NCBI GenBank assembly: GCA_903872075.1
Contig: CAIQJF010000040.1
Location: 1 to 64,000, forward strand
DNA length: 64,000 bases
Source: an uncultured Caulobacteraceae bacterium
GTDB lineage: Bacteria > Pseudomonadota > Alphaproteobacteria > Caulobacterales > Caulobacteraceae
Reading direction: 5' to 3'
The notes below the pieces were generated by a model that saw only the letters and a program-made list of their open reading frames with translations, was not told the origin of the DNA and made no database searches. The translations under genes and the position numbers were made by a program. Shown piece by piece: positions 25,915 through 34,731 of this stretch. Every line of letters begins with the position of its first letter. Position 1 is the stretch's first letter.

Positions 25915-27158
25915 TCGGCGGCCTCGCGAAGCGGGGATTGAGCGGGGGTGACGGCGGGCAGAGGCAGGCCGATGGCCTCGGCCAGGGTCTTGTGGACGTT
26001 CTGCAGGCTGATTTCCTGGCGGCCGTAGATCACGGTGGCGCCGGCGGGCATGGCCAGCATGTTCCGATAGCCCTCGGCCGAGACCACATAGTCCTCGGTG
26101 GTCACCACATGGGCTGTGGCGTCGAACGCCGCGTCGACCTCCTGGCGATGCGCCTCGTCACGCACCCCGCCGGGGGCGTAGACGGCCTTGTGGGTCACGG
26201 TCTCGCCGGGGCTTTCGCCCGGGAAATGGCGGAAGGTCGTGTAGTAGCGCTTCCCCGGCGAGACCGCGCCGGCGAACAGGATGGTGTTGGGGAAAATGTA
26301 GTGGATGCCGCCGAGCGCGTCGTCGACGCCCCACTGGTCTTCCGGCATATCGACCCAGGCCTCAAGTTCCCGCCCGACGAACAAGACCCGGTGATGGGGC
26401 CCGAACTGGTCGTAGACGGTGATGTCGCTGCGAAAATAGGGGGCCAGGGTCTGCTTGTGCAGGGCCGCGAAGTGGTACCCCTCGCCGTAGGTGTCCAGGG
26501 CGTATTTCCAGTTCGACGCCACGGGCAGGACGCCGTCCTTCACCCGCTCGGCTTTGTCGAGTTCCAACAACTCAAGCTGCGGGCCGAAATCGCCCAGGTG
26601 CGTGTCGAGATCCATGGTCGAGCCGGGCGTCGCCTGGACGAAGACAAGACCGTAGCGCTCCTCGGCCGGGACCGCGATCAGGTGATCGCTGTCGCCCAGG
26701 GCGCTGGCGCCGCAGGCGTCGGTGAACCGCTCGGCCTCGGGGACGGCGGCCAGGCGGCCGTCGTTGGCGTAGGACCAGCCGTGGAACCAGCAGGTGAACA
26801 GATTGGCCTTGCCCGCCGGTTCGCGCGCCAGCCGCGCGCCCCTGTGCAGACAGGCGTTGAGGAAGGCGCGGACCTGGCCGTCCCGGCTTCGCACCACGAC
26901 GATGGGCACGCCCGTCTCGTCGAAGGTGCGGTACTGGCCTGGCTCCCGGATGTCGCTGGAGAGGCAGGCCACGACCGGGGTCTCGCGGAACAGTTTCTGG
27001 CGCTCCACCGCATGCCGCGCCGGGTCGGTATAGACCGACACGGCGTTGCGCATGGCGGAGTCGGCCAGATCGCTCGTGCCGCTGCGGATATGCTCCACGA
27101 TCCGCCGCCCCAGGCCCAGGCGGGTCTGGTGCAGGCGGTCGGCGAAGGTCTCGGTCAT
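25911..27158 (-). CDS. Rieske-type ring-hydroxylating oxygenase, alpha subunit
   Basis: The 415-residue product has the N-terminal Rieske domain with ligands in CLHRGARLAREPAGKAN and FTCWFHGWSYANDG (C-x-H, C-x2-H), and a C-terminal catalytic domain with the mononuclear-iron segment YALDTYGEGYHFAALHKQTL (D/E-x-x-H-x4-H). It would insert oxygen into an aromatic or other hydrophobic substrate, or demethylate it. No ferredoxin, reductase or beta subunit gene is in the window, so electrons must come from elsewhere. It sits in the minus-strand operon between E1 beta and the VOC protein. Confidence 0.9.
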   Translation of the reverse strand: MTETFADRLHQTRLGLGRRIVEHIRSGTSDLADSAMRNAVSVYTDPARHAVERQKLFRETPVVACLSSDIREPGQYRTFDETGVPIVVVRSRDGQVRAFLNACLHRGARLAREPAGKANLFTCWFHGWSYANDGRLAAVPEAERFTDACGASALGDSDHLIAVPAEERYGLVFVQATPGSTMDLDTHLGDFGPQLELLELDKAERVKDGVLPVASNWKYALDTYGEGYHFAALHKQTLAPYFRSDITVYDQFGPHHRVLFVGRELEAWVDMPEDQWGVDDALGGIHYIFPNTILFAGAVSPGKRYYTTFRHFPGESPGETVTHKAVYAPGGVRDEAHRQEVDAAFDATAHVVTTEDYVVSAEGYRNMLAMPAGATVIYGRQEISLQNVHKTLAEAIGLPLPAVTPAQSPLREAAE

Positions 27159-27188
27159 GAGGTCACGCTCCGGTCGGGCAGGCGGCGC

Positions 27189-28199
27189 CTAGCTATAGGC
27201 CAGGACCGCCCGCGCCGCTTCCTCGATCCGGCGCGGGTTCGGCATGAACTCGTCCTCCAGGTTCGGGGCGAAGGGCACCGGCGTATGCGGGCAGGTGACC
27301 TTGCCGATCGGGGCTTTGAGCGAACGGAAGCCCTTGTCGGCCACCAGGGACGAGATGTCGGCGGCGAGACCGCAGCGCGGCGGGCTCTCGTCGATCACCA
27401 CCAGACGGCCGGTCTTGGCGACGCTTTCGAGGATCGTGTCCTCGTCCAGCGGCGAGGTGGTGCGGGGGTCGATCACCTCGACGCTGATGCCTTCCGCGGC
27501 CAGGGTGTTGGCCACGGCCAGGGCGCGGGGCACCATGGCCCCGAAGGCCACGAACGTCAGGTCCTTGCCTTCGCGGACGATGTTCGCCTCGCCGAACGGG
27601 ATCCGATAGGCCTCGTCGGGAACCTCGCCCTCCATGTCGTAGAGGACCTTGGATTCCATGAAGATCACCGGGTCGTCGTCGCGGATGGCGCTGATCAGCA
27701 GGCCCTTGGCGTCATAGGGATTGGCCGGCATCACCACCTTCAGGCCCGGCACCATGGTGAACAGGGGGTGCAGGGTCTGGCTGTGCTGGGCGCCGCCCCG
27801 GAAGCCGGCGCCGATGGCGGTGCGGATGACCATGGGCGTCTTGGCCTTGCCGCCGAACATGTAACGGAATTTCGCGGCCTGATTGTAGATCTGGTCGAAG
27901 CAGACGCCGACGAAGTCCACGAACATGATCTCGGCCACGGGCCGCATGCCGGTGACCGCCGCGCCCGAGGCCGCGCCGATGATGGCGCTCTCGCTGATCG
28001 GGGTGTCCAGAACCCGGGTCGGTCCGAACTCCTTGTAGAGGCCGCCGGTGAGCCCGAAGACCCCGCCGACGCCGCCGGTCTCGCCCGAGGCGCCGTGGCC
28101 GCCGGCCACGTCCTCGCCCAGCACGATCACGTTCGGATCGCGGCGCATTTCCTGGCGGAGGGCGTCATTGATCGCCTGACGATAAGATTTCTTTGCCAT
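27189..28199 (-). CDS. TPP-dependent dehydrogenase E1 component, beta subunit
   Basis: The 336-residue product matches the beta chain of 2-oxoacid/acetoin dehydrogenase E1: YRQAINDALRQEMRRDPNVI, LGEDVAGG, RVLDTPISESAIIGAASGAA, the GGKAKTPMVIRTAIGAGFRG region and QHSQTLHPLFTMVPGLKVV. It pairs with the alpha chain encoded immediately upstream (1-base gap) to form an alpha2beta2 thiamine-pyrophosphate enzyme. No lipoyl E2 or E3 gene accompanies it here, unlike a complete aco or bkd operon, so its partner or reaction is uncertain. Confidence 0.9.
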   Translation of the reverse strand: MAKKSYRQAINDALRQEMRRDPNVIVLGEDVAGGHGASGETGGVGGVFGLTGGLYKEFGPTRVLDTPISESAIIGAASGAAVTGMRPVAEIMFVDFVGVCFDQIYNQAAKFRYMFGGKAKTPMVIRTAIGAGFRGGAQHSQTLHPLFTMVPGLKVVMPANPYDAKGLLISAIRDDDPVIFMESKVLYDMEGEVPDEAYRIPFGEANIVREGKDLTFVAFGAMVPRALAVANTLAAEGISVEVIDPRTTSPLDEDTILESVAKTGRLVVIDESPPRCGLAADISSLVADKGFRSLKAPIGKVTCPHTPVPFAPNLEDEFMPNPRRIEEAARAVLAYS

Positions 28200-28200
28200 T

Positions 28201-29166
28201 TTAGTACCTTACGTAGACGTCTTTTTCGAGGGTGGAGAGGCTGGGGCGGTTGGCGGCCATGCCGACCTGCACCGCGTCCTCGACCTCGGCGAGCACTTCC
28301 TGTTCGATCGCATCCAGATCGGCGTGCTCGAGCAGCGCCGCCTCCGTCACCGCGTTGCGGAAACGGGGGATCGGATCGTTCGCCTTGGCCTTGGCCACCT
28401 CCTCCGGGAGGCGATAGGCCTGGGGGTCGCCGACGAAGTGGCCGGTGAAGCGCGAGCAGACGATCTCCAGGGCGTAGGGGCCTTCGTTGGCCCGGCCGCG
28501 CTCCAGCGCCCTGCCCATGGCCTCGCGCACCGCGAAGAAGTCCGACCCATCCACAACCTCGCCGGGCATGCCGAAGCTCTTGGCGCGTTCGACGATCGAC
28601 GGACCGCCCACGGCGTAGCTGGAGGCGGTGTGCTCGCCATAGCCGTTGTTTTCGAACACGAAGATCGCCGGAACCTTGAGCACCACGGCCATGTTCAGGG
28701 CCTCGAAGGTCGTGCCCTGGTTCGAGGCGCCGTCGCCGGAGAAGGCCACGGCCACCTTGCCGGTGCCCTTGAGCTTCTGGGTCAGGGCCGCGCCCACGGC
28801 GATGGGCGGCGAGCCGCCGACGATGGCGTTGGCGCCCAGCATGCCCTTGGACATGTCGGCGATGTGCATGGAGCCGCCCTTGCCGCCGCACAGACCGCCT
28901 TCCTTGCCCATGATCTCCAGCATCATGCCGTGCACGTCACAGCCCTTGGCGATGCAATGGCCGTGACCGCGGTGGGTCGAGCCGATGTAGTCATCGTTGG
29001 AAAGGTCGAAGCAGACGCCCACGCCCGACGCTTCCTGCCCCAGATAGACGTGGGCGAAGCCGGGGATGTTTCCCTGGGCGAATTCCTTGACCACACGTTC
29101 TTCGAACGTGCGGATCGTGAACATGCTGCGATAGGCCCGTTTGAGGTCGTCTCGGCTCAGCTGCAT
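28201..29166 (-). CDS. TPP-dependent dehydrogenase E1 component, alpha subunit
   Basis: Start ATG 29166 is supported by an AGGAG site 8 bases upstream and gives 321 residues; a longer in-frame extension to 29241 is not favoured. Family motifs are YRSMFTIRTFEERVV, GFAHVYLGQEASGVGV, STHRGHGHCIAKGCD, the GGKGGSMHIAD segment and the TPP-binding GDGASNQGTTFEALNMA ending with FVFENNGYGEHT. It is most like acetoin/2-oxoacid dehydrogenase E1 alpha. It decarboxylates or cleaves an oxo-acid or diketone with TPP. Its place between SDR genes and a Rieske oxygenase suggests a late step of a catabolic route. Confidence 0.9.
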   Translation of the reverse strand: MQLSRDDLKRAYRSMFTIRTFEERVVKEFAQGNIPGFAHVYLGQEASGVGVCFDLSNDDYIGSTHRGHGHCIAKGCDVHGMMLEIMGKEGGLCGGKGGSMHIADMSKGMLGANAIVGGSPPIAVGAALTQKLKGTGKVAVAFSGDGASNQGTTFEALNMAVVLKVPAIFVFENNGYGEHTASSYAVGGPSIVERAKSFGMPGEVVDGSDFFAVREAMGRALERGRANEGPYALEIVCSRFTGHFVGDPQAYRLPEEVAKAKANDPIPRFRNAVTEAALLEHADLDAIEQEVLAEVEDAVQVGMAANRPSLSTLEKDVYVRY

Positions 29167-29191
29167 GAAGAGGCTCCTGTGGGTGAAGGGG

Positions 29192-29959
29192 TCAGTCGGC
29201 GCCGCGCCCGCCGTCAACGGTGAGTTCAATACCGGTGACATGGGCGGAGTCGTCGCCGAGGAGGAAGAGGATGGCGTCGGCCATGTAGCGGGGCAGGCCG
29301 ATGATCTTCAAAGGCGTGTCGGCCGCGAAGGCGTCCTGCAGCGCCTGATCGTCGCCGAACTGTCCGGTGATCATGGGGGTCCAGATCACGCCGGGATGGA
29401 GGGAGTTGACCCGCACCTTCGGGGTCATGGTCGCGCCCTCGAGGGCGGCGGTCTTGGTCAGGCCGGTGACCGCGCCCTTGGTGGCGCAATAGGCGGTGGC
29501 CCCCGGGAAGCCGACCTGGCCCATGAGCGAGGAGACCATGACGATGGCGCCTGGTGATCCGGTGCGGGCGATGGCCTCGAAGCCGAGCTTCACGCCGAGG
29601 AACGCGCCCTGGACATTGATGTCGTAGATGTCCTGGAAATCAGCTTCGGTGGTCTCGGCCAGGGGCTTCACGAAGAAGGCGCCGGCATTGTTCACCACGC
29701 CATAGACGCCGCCCAGCTCGGTCTCGGTCCGGCGGACGACCTCGCGCCAGTCGGCTTCGCGCGCGATGTCGTGAGGGATGAAGATGGCGGTTCCCCCCTC
29801 GGCGGCGATCTCGGCGACGACCGCGGCGCCATCGTCGCGGTTACGGCCTGTGCAGGCGACCTTCGCGCCTTCGCGGGCGAGCAGGCGGGCGGTCTCGCGG
29901 CCGATGCCCTTGGTGGCGCCGGTGACGATGACCACGCGGTCCTGAAGCGCCCCGCTCAT
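29192..29959 (-). CDS. SDR family oxidoreductase
   Basis: The 255-residue classical SDR has TGATKGIGRETARLLAREG near residues 14-32, NNAG in GVVNNAGAFFV, catalytic Ser in MVSSLMGQVG, YxxxK in AYCATKGAVTGLTKT and the end VTGIELTVDGGRGAD. It should oxidise an alcohol or reduce a ketone with NAD(P). Its start overlaps the stop of the preceding degenerate SDR-like gene by 4 bases, so the two products are made together and could form a heterodimer or heterotetramer (inference). Confidence 0.9.
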   Translation of the reverse strand: MSGALQDRVVIVTGATKGIGRETARLLAREGAKVACTGRNRDDGAAVVAEIAAEGGTAIFIPHDIAREADWREVVRRTETELGGVYGVVNNAGAFFVKPLAETTEADFQDIYDINVQGAFLGVKLGFEAIARTGSPGAIVMVSSLMGQVGFPGATAYCATKGAVTGLTKTAALEGATMTPKVRVNSLHPGVIWTPMITGQFGDDQALQDAFAADTPLKIIGLPRYMADAILFLLGDDSAHVTGIELTVDGGRGAD

Positions 29960-30516
29960 GCCGCCATCCGCCCGTCGTCGACGACGACGTCCGCCCCAGT
30001 CATGAAGTGCGATCGTTCGGAGACGGCGAAGGCCACGCTGGCGGCCACATCGACGGGTGCGGGCCCCTCGCCCAGCGGTCCGCCGCCGGCGCCGGGCAGG
30101 ATCACATTGACGCGGATGCCTTCGGCGCCGAGTTCCAGGGCCGCGGATTTGGCGAGCAGGCGAAGGCCTTGCTGCAGGCCGTCAAACGACCTGTTCGCGC
30201 CCGCTGGGGGGGCGAGGACCACAACCGCACCGCCGCCGCCCTTGGCGCGGATGGCGGCCACGCCTGACTGCAGGGCGACGAACGCCGCCTTCAGCTGGCC
30301 GCCCATGTGGGCGGAAAAGTCGGCGGTCGAGGTTCCGGCGAAACTCTGGGCCTTGGCTTCGGCGAGAATGATCAGGGCGTCGAGGGCCGCGGCGGCGGTC
30401 AGGTCGTCGGCGAGGGCGAAGCCTTCGGCCGCGAGGCGGAGAGCGACCGCCTCACGCAGGGCCGGATCGCCGCCGGAGATAGCCGCCAGGCGCACGGGCG
30501 TCGCGGTGTCTTGCAT
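29956..30516 (-). CDS. Degenerate SDR-like protein (probable pseudoenzyme)
   Basis: The 186-residue product clearly descends from SDRs (LRLLAKSAALELGAEGIRVN, then ILPGAGGGP and the terminal MTGADVVVDDG). However, the cofactor loop reads ISGGDPALREAVALRLAAEG without the third Gly, the catalytic Ser block is VVVLAPPAGAN, and the YxxxK site is replaced by FDGLQ. The part between the first strand and the NNAG region is shortened. The frame is intact and it heads the nine-gene operon, so it looks maintained rather than a dead gene. It may be a structural partner of the next SDR. A related palindrome/-35 sequence lies about 95 bases upstream. Confidence 0.75.
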   Translation of the reverse strand: MQDTATPVRLAAISGGDPALREAVALRLAAEGFALADDLTAAAALDALIILAEAKAQSFAGTSTADFSAHMGGQLKAAFVALQSGVAAIRAKGGGGAVVVLAPPAGANRSFDGLQQGLRLLAKSAALELGAEGIRVNVILPGAGGGPLGEGPAPVDVAASVAFAVSERSHFMTGADVVVDDGRMAA

Positions 30517-30610
30517 GATCGGCCGGCCCTCCCTGGTCTTGTGGCGGGGCGTCCGAACGCCTCCGTTTGATCGTCTGTCAGGTCCGGGCAGTGATCGGTT
30601 TTGGACCCAG

Positions 30611-30632
30611 AAAAGTCAAGCGTGCCGGTTTA
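30611..30632 (-). promoter_or_regulatory. Possible operator/-35 element of the nine-gene operon
   Basis: Read on the minus strand this is AACCGGCACGCTTGACTTTT, matching 17 of 20 bases with the element in front of the second TonB-receptor gene (36768-36787). It contains TTGACT, a possible -35 box, oriented towards the operon that starts at 30516. Whether it is an operator or part of a promoter cannot be decided from sequence. Confidence 0.4.
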
Positions 30633-30678
30633 AGGCGGGAGAGGTGGTTTTGCCCGACCGGCGACCGCTTCCCGGGGC

Positions 30679-31968
30679 CTAGTCTCCGGACAGCGCCTTC
30701 GACTCATTGGCCACATAGCCGAAGATGCCCTTGGCCATCAGCGAGGTCTCCCGCTCGCGGCGGGCCTGGAACACTTCGGCCCTGACCTGGTGGACGCGGC
30801 TGTCCGTCGGCGCGGCCAGGGCCGCGAGTTCAGCCAGGTGGCAGGCGAGGCGTGGGTCGGCGCCCGAAAGCTCCAGCGCCCGTTCGGCCAGCCTCAGGGC
30901 GCCGCCGGCCAGGTCGGCCAGTTCGGTGGCCAGGGCGCTGTCGCGGGCGGGTTTCAGATTGGCCGGATTGCCGTCCCACCAGCCGCCGTAGAGGCGCCAG
31001 ATGTTACGAATGACGAACTCGGGCTCGTCGTACATCGGCCGAAGATAGGGTTTCTCCAGAACCGCCGGATCGATGGTCACCGAATGGATGATGTCGTTCA
31101 GGCGCGCGCCCTGGTTCATCATCGCCAGGGTCTCGCCCACAAGGTGGTCGAGGGCGTCGGCGACCTGCTCCAGCACGGTCCTGATCCGCGCCGCGCCGCC
31201 GATCGGCAGGCCGTGCGCCGGTAGGAACAGTTCCGCCCCCTGGGCGGCCATGTCGCGCATGGCGCGGGCCCACTCCACCGGATAGCGCTGTACCTTCTGC
31301 GGATTGCCGGCGTTGGGGAAGTTCCAGATGAAGAAGTCCCCGGCGCAGATCGCCTTGTGGCGGGGGATCCAGGACCAGGTGTGATCGTCGGTCTCGCCCT
31401 TGGCGTGGCGAAGGTCGATCTCGAGCCCGCCGGCGCTGAGGCCCATGGTGTCGGCATAGGTGGTGTCGGGCTTGGGCGAGGAGGGCGGCAGGAACCGGTC
31501 GCCGCCGTCCAGGCCGTAGCCTGCGCGGCGAAACTGGCCGAACTGGCGCTCGTTGATGATGCGGTTGTAGCCGTCGGTCAGGTCGTAGCGGTCGAAGCGC
31601 TTGGCGACGTTGTCATGGCCCGCGACCCGCGGCCGGGGGTGACCGCGGTCCTCCGCATCGGCGATGAAGGCGCCGCAGCCGCCCACATGGTCGATGTGGC
31701 CGTGGGTGTAGACGATCGTATTGAACCGGTCCTGCCGCCAGCGCCGGATCTCCTCCACCACGCGCGCGCCGCCCAGATGGTTGGAGGTGTCGAAGGCCAC
31801 CAGGCCGTCGTCGGTCTCGAACAGCACGCAGTGCGAGAAGGCCTCCACCATGGCCACGCCGTCGCCGATCTCGGAAAGCTGGTGATTGATCCGGTTGATC
31901 GGGCCGACTCCGGCGGCGTCCATCTTCCCGTCGATGATCGCCTCGGACATCGCCAGCAGATCGGCCAT
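30679..31968 (-). CDS. Alkylsulfatase-like metallo-beta-lactamase-fold hydrolase
   Basis: The 429-residue product has a metallo-beta-lactamase domain with THGHIDHVGG at residues 88-97, the later ligands in LRHAKGETDDHTW and CAGDFFIWNFPNAGN, and LPAHGLPIGG, followed by an alkyl-sulfatase dimerisation segment (EKPYLRPMYDEPEFVIRNIW then RLYGGWWDGNPANLKP). It resembles type III (SdsA1-like) alkyl sulfatases, which hydrolyse primary alkyl sulfates through two zinc ions. No clear signal peptide is present, so it is probably cytoplasmic. An AGGAGG site precedes ATG 31968. It lies downstream of a TonB receptor on the same strand but beyond strong stem-loops. Confidence 0.83.
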   Translation of the reverse strand: MADLLAMSEAIIDGKMDAAGVGPINRINHQLSEIGDGVAMVEAFSHCVLFETDDGLVAFDTSNHLGGARVVEEIRRWRQDRFNTIVYTHGHIDHVGGCGAFIADAEDRGHPRPRVAGHDNVAKRFDRYDLTDGYNRIINERQFGQFRRAGYGLDGGDRFLPPSSPKPDTTYADTMGLSAGGLEIDLRHAKGETDDHTWSWIPRHKAICAGDFFIWNFPNAGNPQKVQRYPVEWARAMRDMAAQGAELFLPAHGLPIGGAARIRTVLEQVADALDHLVGETLAMMNQGARLNDIIHSVTIDPAVLEKPYLRPMYDEPEFVIRNIWRLYGGWWDGNPANLKPARDSALATELADLAGGALRLAERALELSGADPRLACHLAELAALAAPTDSRVHQVRAEVFQARRERETSLMAKGIFGYVANESKALSGD

Positions 31969-32074
31969 GGGGTCCTCCTGGGAATCCGTCCGTCTTCGCC
32001 CTTGATTTCACAACCGTTCGGCGATCCGGGGCAAGGGTCCAGTTGTCGCGGCGCGCTGCGCCGCACGCGAAAGA

Positions 32075-32146
32075 CCCGGCCGGCGTGTCCGCCGACCGGG
32101 CCCGGAAGTCGTCGCGTCGAACCGGCGAGCCGCGGGGGCTCGCCGG
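32075..32146 (-). terminator. Two stem-loops ending the TonB-receptor transcript
   Basis: The first, 10 bases past the receptor stop, is a perfect 10-bp stem CCGGCGAGCC/GGCTCGCCGG with a 5-base loop (32122-32146). The second (32075-32100) has 11-bp arms with one mismatch and is followed on the minus strand by TCTTTC. The second is the more terminator-like. Confidence 0.6.
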
Positions 32147-32155
32147 GCCGGTGTC

Positions 32156-34576
32156 TTAGAAGTGGACCTGGAACTCGCCGACCACGGTGCGCGGGTCGCC
32201 CCAGCCGTGGAAGAAGACGCTGGCCAGGGTGTTGGAATAGTAGACCTGGTTGGTCAGGTTCTTCGCCGAGACGATGAACTTGTACCGGCTCCAGGCATAG
32301 CTAGCCGACAGGTCCAGCAGGCCGAAGGACGGCTGATAGTCCGGTTGCCCGGCGAGGTAGCCGAAGACGTATTTGTCGGACCACTTGTAGCCGATGTTCA
32401 GGTCCAGGGTGCCGGGGCCCACCTCGCGCACATAGTCGCCGCGCAGGGTGAAGTTCCATTCCGGCACGCGCTCCAGGGTCTGGCCGGTCAGATCTTCAAC
32501 CGAGCCGGGGGCGCCGGCCTGGTTGCCCGGGCCGATGGCCGATTCCACGCCGGCCACCTTGCCGTTGGTGATCTTGGCGGTTTCCCAACCCACGACGCTG
32601 GACAGGGTCAGGCCGCGGACTTGTTCGGGCCGGTAGCTGAATTCGCCCTCGACGCCCTTGATCTCCACGTTGGGGATATTGACCACATAGGTGTTGGTGC
32701 CCGGGCCGTAGCCGGGGGTGATCACCACCTGACCGGCCTGGTGATTGTGGTCTTCGTTGATGAAGCCCGACAGGTTCACCGTCAGCTGGTTGTGGAAGAA
32801 GGTGTTCTTCGACCCGATCTCGTAGGAGGTGTCGGTTTCCGGATCGAAGGTCGAGTAGTTGGCCTTCGGATTGGCCGGATCGTAGTTGTGCGAGGTGGGC
32901 ACCTGTTCCGACAGGGTCGACCGGGGCGACAGGCCGCCGGAGCGGAAGCCGATCGAACGGTCGAAGTAGATCAGGTTGTTGTCGGTCAGCTTGTAGTCGA
33001 CGGTGAACTTGCTGACGACCTTGCTGGCCTTCTTCTCGCCGGTGAACGGCGCCAGGGTCGGGATGCCCGGTCCCGGAGCCGGTCCCACGCCCGGAATGTA
33101 CAGCAGGTTGTAGGCCTGGTGGAACGTGGTGTCCTCGTCGATGTAGCGGAAGCCGCCGCTGATGTGCAGGCGGTCGGTCACGTTGACGATCAGGTTGCCG
33201 AACACCGCCTTGGATTCGGTGACATCGCCCGAGATCTGGTTGGTGAGCACGGCGTTCACCGGCACGCCGGGGACGCCGGTGCGGGTCAGCTGCACGGCCG
33301 AGATATCGTCGTGGAAGTAGTAGAAGCCCAACAGCGCCTTGGCGCGGCTGCCGAAGTCGTGGTTGATCTTCAGCTCTTCGGAGAACTGGTCATACTTCTG
33401 CGGACGCGAGGTGTGCAGGAAGCCCAGGAAGGGGTTGGCCAGCACGTTACAGGTCTTGCCACCGAGCTTGGAAACGCCGCAGCCGCCGTCGAAGTCCTGC
33501 TCGGTGTTGTCGTTTTCCTTCAGGAACGCCGTGGTTGACGTGATCTGACCCAGCGGCGAATCCCAGTTCATGTTCAGGCTGTAGATTTGCGAGGTCAGGT
33601 TGTTGCGGTCGGCGTAGTCGTTGGCCACCTGCCAGGGGCCGATCGGAACGGTCTGACCAGGGATATAGGCCGATCCATACTGGTTATAGGACACCAGCGG
33701 CGCGTTGGGATTGCCGGTGAGCGCGACCAGCAGGTAGGGGCCGAAGATCTTGGCGTCGAGGGCGTCGCCCTGCGACACGGGGGTCCCCTCGCCGTTCTGG
33801 TGGGTCAGGGTCAGGCCGAGGTTGACCTCGAACTTCGGCGTCACGTTCCAGTCGAACTGCAGATTGCCGGTGGTCAGCTCGTTGCGGCCATAGGCCTTGT
33901 CGCCGGTGTAGAGATTGTTGAGGAAGCCGTCGCGCTGCTGATGCGAGGCGGAGACTTTCAGACCGGCGGTGTCGCCGATCGGCGCGTTCATCACCGCCTT
34001 TTCGACGTTCTGGTTGTAGTTGCCGTAGCCGACGTCCAGGTCCAGGCCCCACTTCCGGGTGGGCTTGGTGCGGTGGATGTTGATCACGCCGCCGATCGAG
34101 TTGCGGCCATAGAAGATGCCGGACGGACCGCGGTCGACTTCCACCGAAGACACGTCGAAGGGATCGACCAACTGGCCGAAGTTGGTGCCGATCACCACGT
34201 CGTCGATGATCAGTTCCACCGCCGGGTTCTGGCCCTTCTCCACGTCGGAGTAGCCGAGGCCGCGCACATAGATGGCCGAGGTGCCGGGACCGGCGCCGCT
34301 GCGGCCGATCTCGACGTTGGGGGCGAAGCCGCTGAGGTCTTCCAGGGTGCGCGGCTTGAGGGTCTCAAGCTGCTTGGCGTTCACGGCGGTGATCGCCGAG
34401 GGCACGTCCTGCAGCTTTTCCGCCACGCGGCGGGCGGTGACGATGACTTCGTCGACCTTGGTGCTGGAGGTCGCGGCCGCGGCCGTGGCGGCGGAGGCGA
34501 CGGCCGGTATGGCGCCGGCGAGCGCGAGGGCGGAACCGGCGAGGAGAATCGTCCGGAGCGGGGTCGTCGTCTTCAA
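32156..34576 (-). CDS. TonB-dependent outer-membrane receptor (copy 1)
   Basis: I place the start at TTG 34576 because GGAGGG lies 7 bases before it; the ATG at 34597 lies upstream of that site. The product is 806 residues. It has a signal peptide (TILLAGSALALAGAIPAVAS), a TonB box-like KVDEVIVTARR, a plug domain (LQDVPSAITAVNAKQLETLK to RGPSGIFYGRNSIGGVINI) and a 22-strand barrel ending VVGEFQVHF with terminal Phe. It imports a bulky substrate using TonB energy. It is a close paralog of the receptor at 36857. A partial palindrome lies at 34654-34673 upstream. Confidence 0.92.
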   Translation of the reverse strand: MKTTTPLRTILLAGSALALAGAIPAVASAATAAAATSSTKVDEVIVTARRVAEKLQDVPSAITAVNAKQLETLKPRTLEDLSGFAPNVEIGRSGAGPGTSAIYVRGLGYSDVEKGQNPAVELIIDDVVIGTNFGQLVDPFDVSSVEVDRGPSGIFYGRNSIGGVINIHRTKPTRKWGLDLDVGYGNYNQNVEKAVMNAPIGDTAGLKVSASHQQRDGFLNNLYTGDKAYGRNELTTGNLQFDWNVTPKFEVNLGLTLTHQNGEGTPVSQGDALDAKIFGPYLLVALTGNPNAPLVSYNQYGSAYIPGQTVPIGPWQVANDYADRNNLTSQIYSLNMNWDSPLGQITSTTAFLKENDNTEQDFDGGCGVSKLGGKTCNVLANPFLGFLHTSRPQKYDQFSEELKINHDFGSRAKALLGFYYFHDDISAVQLTRTGVPGVPVNAVLTNQISGDVTESKAVFGNLIVNVTDRLHISGGFRYIDEDTTFHQAYNLLYIPGVGPAPGPGIPTLAPFTGEKKASKVVSKFTVDYKLTDNNLIYFDRSIGFRSGGLSPRSTLSEQVPTSHNYDPANPKANYSTFDPETDTSYEIGSKNTFFHNQLTVNLSGFINEDHNHQAGQVVITPGYGPGTNTYVVNIPNVEIKGVEGEFSYRPEQVRGLTLSSVVGWETAKITNGKVAGVESAIGPGNQAGAPGSVEDLTGQTLERVPEWNFTLRGDYVREVGPGTLDLNIGYKWSDKYVFGYLAGQPDYQPSFGLLDLSASYAWSRYKFIVSAKNLTNQVYYSNTLASVFFHGWGDPRTVVGEFQVHF

Positions 34577-34731
34577 AGGGGTTTCCCTCCATGTCATGGC
34601 CCGCGCGTTCAGCGCGTAGCGGTGTAGCGGTGCGGAGGGGGGCAATGACCTTGGCCCGACAGGCCGTCAATATGGCCGGGAAGAGATGCCTCGAGCGTGA
34701 CTCTGGCGCCACGCTTGCCGGCCTGGGCCGA

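Noticed and set aside
25938-28448. 836-codon plus-strand frame
   Set aside because: It is opposite the Rieske oxygenase and E1 genes with complete motifs; no start signal or recognisable domain.
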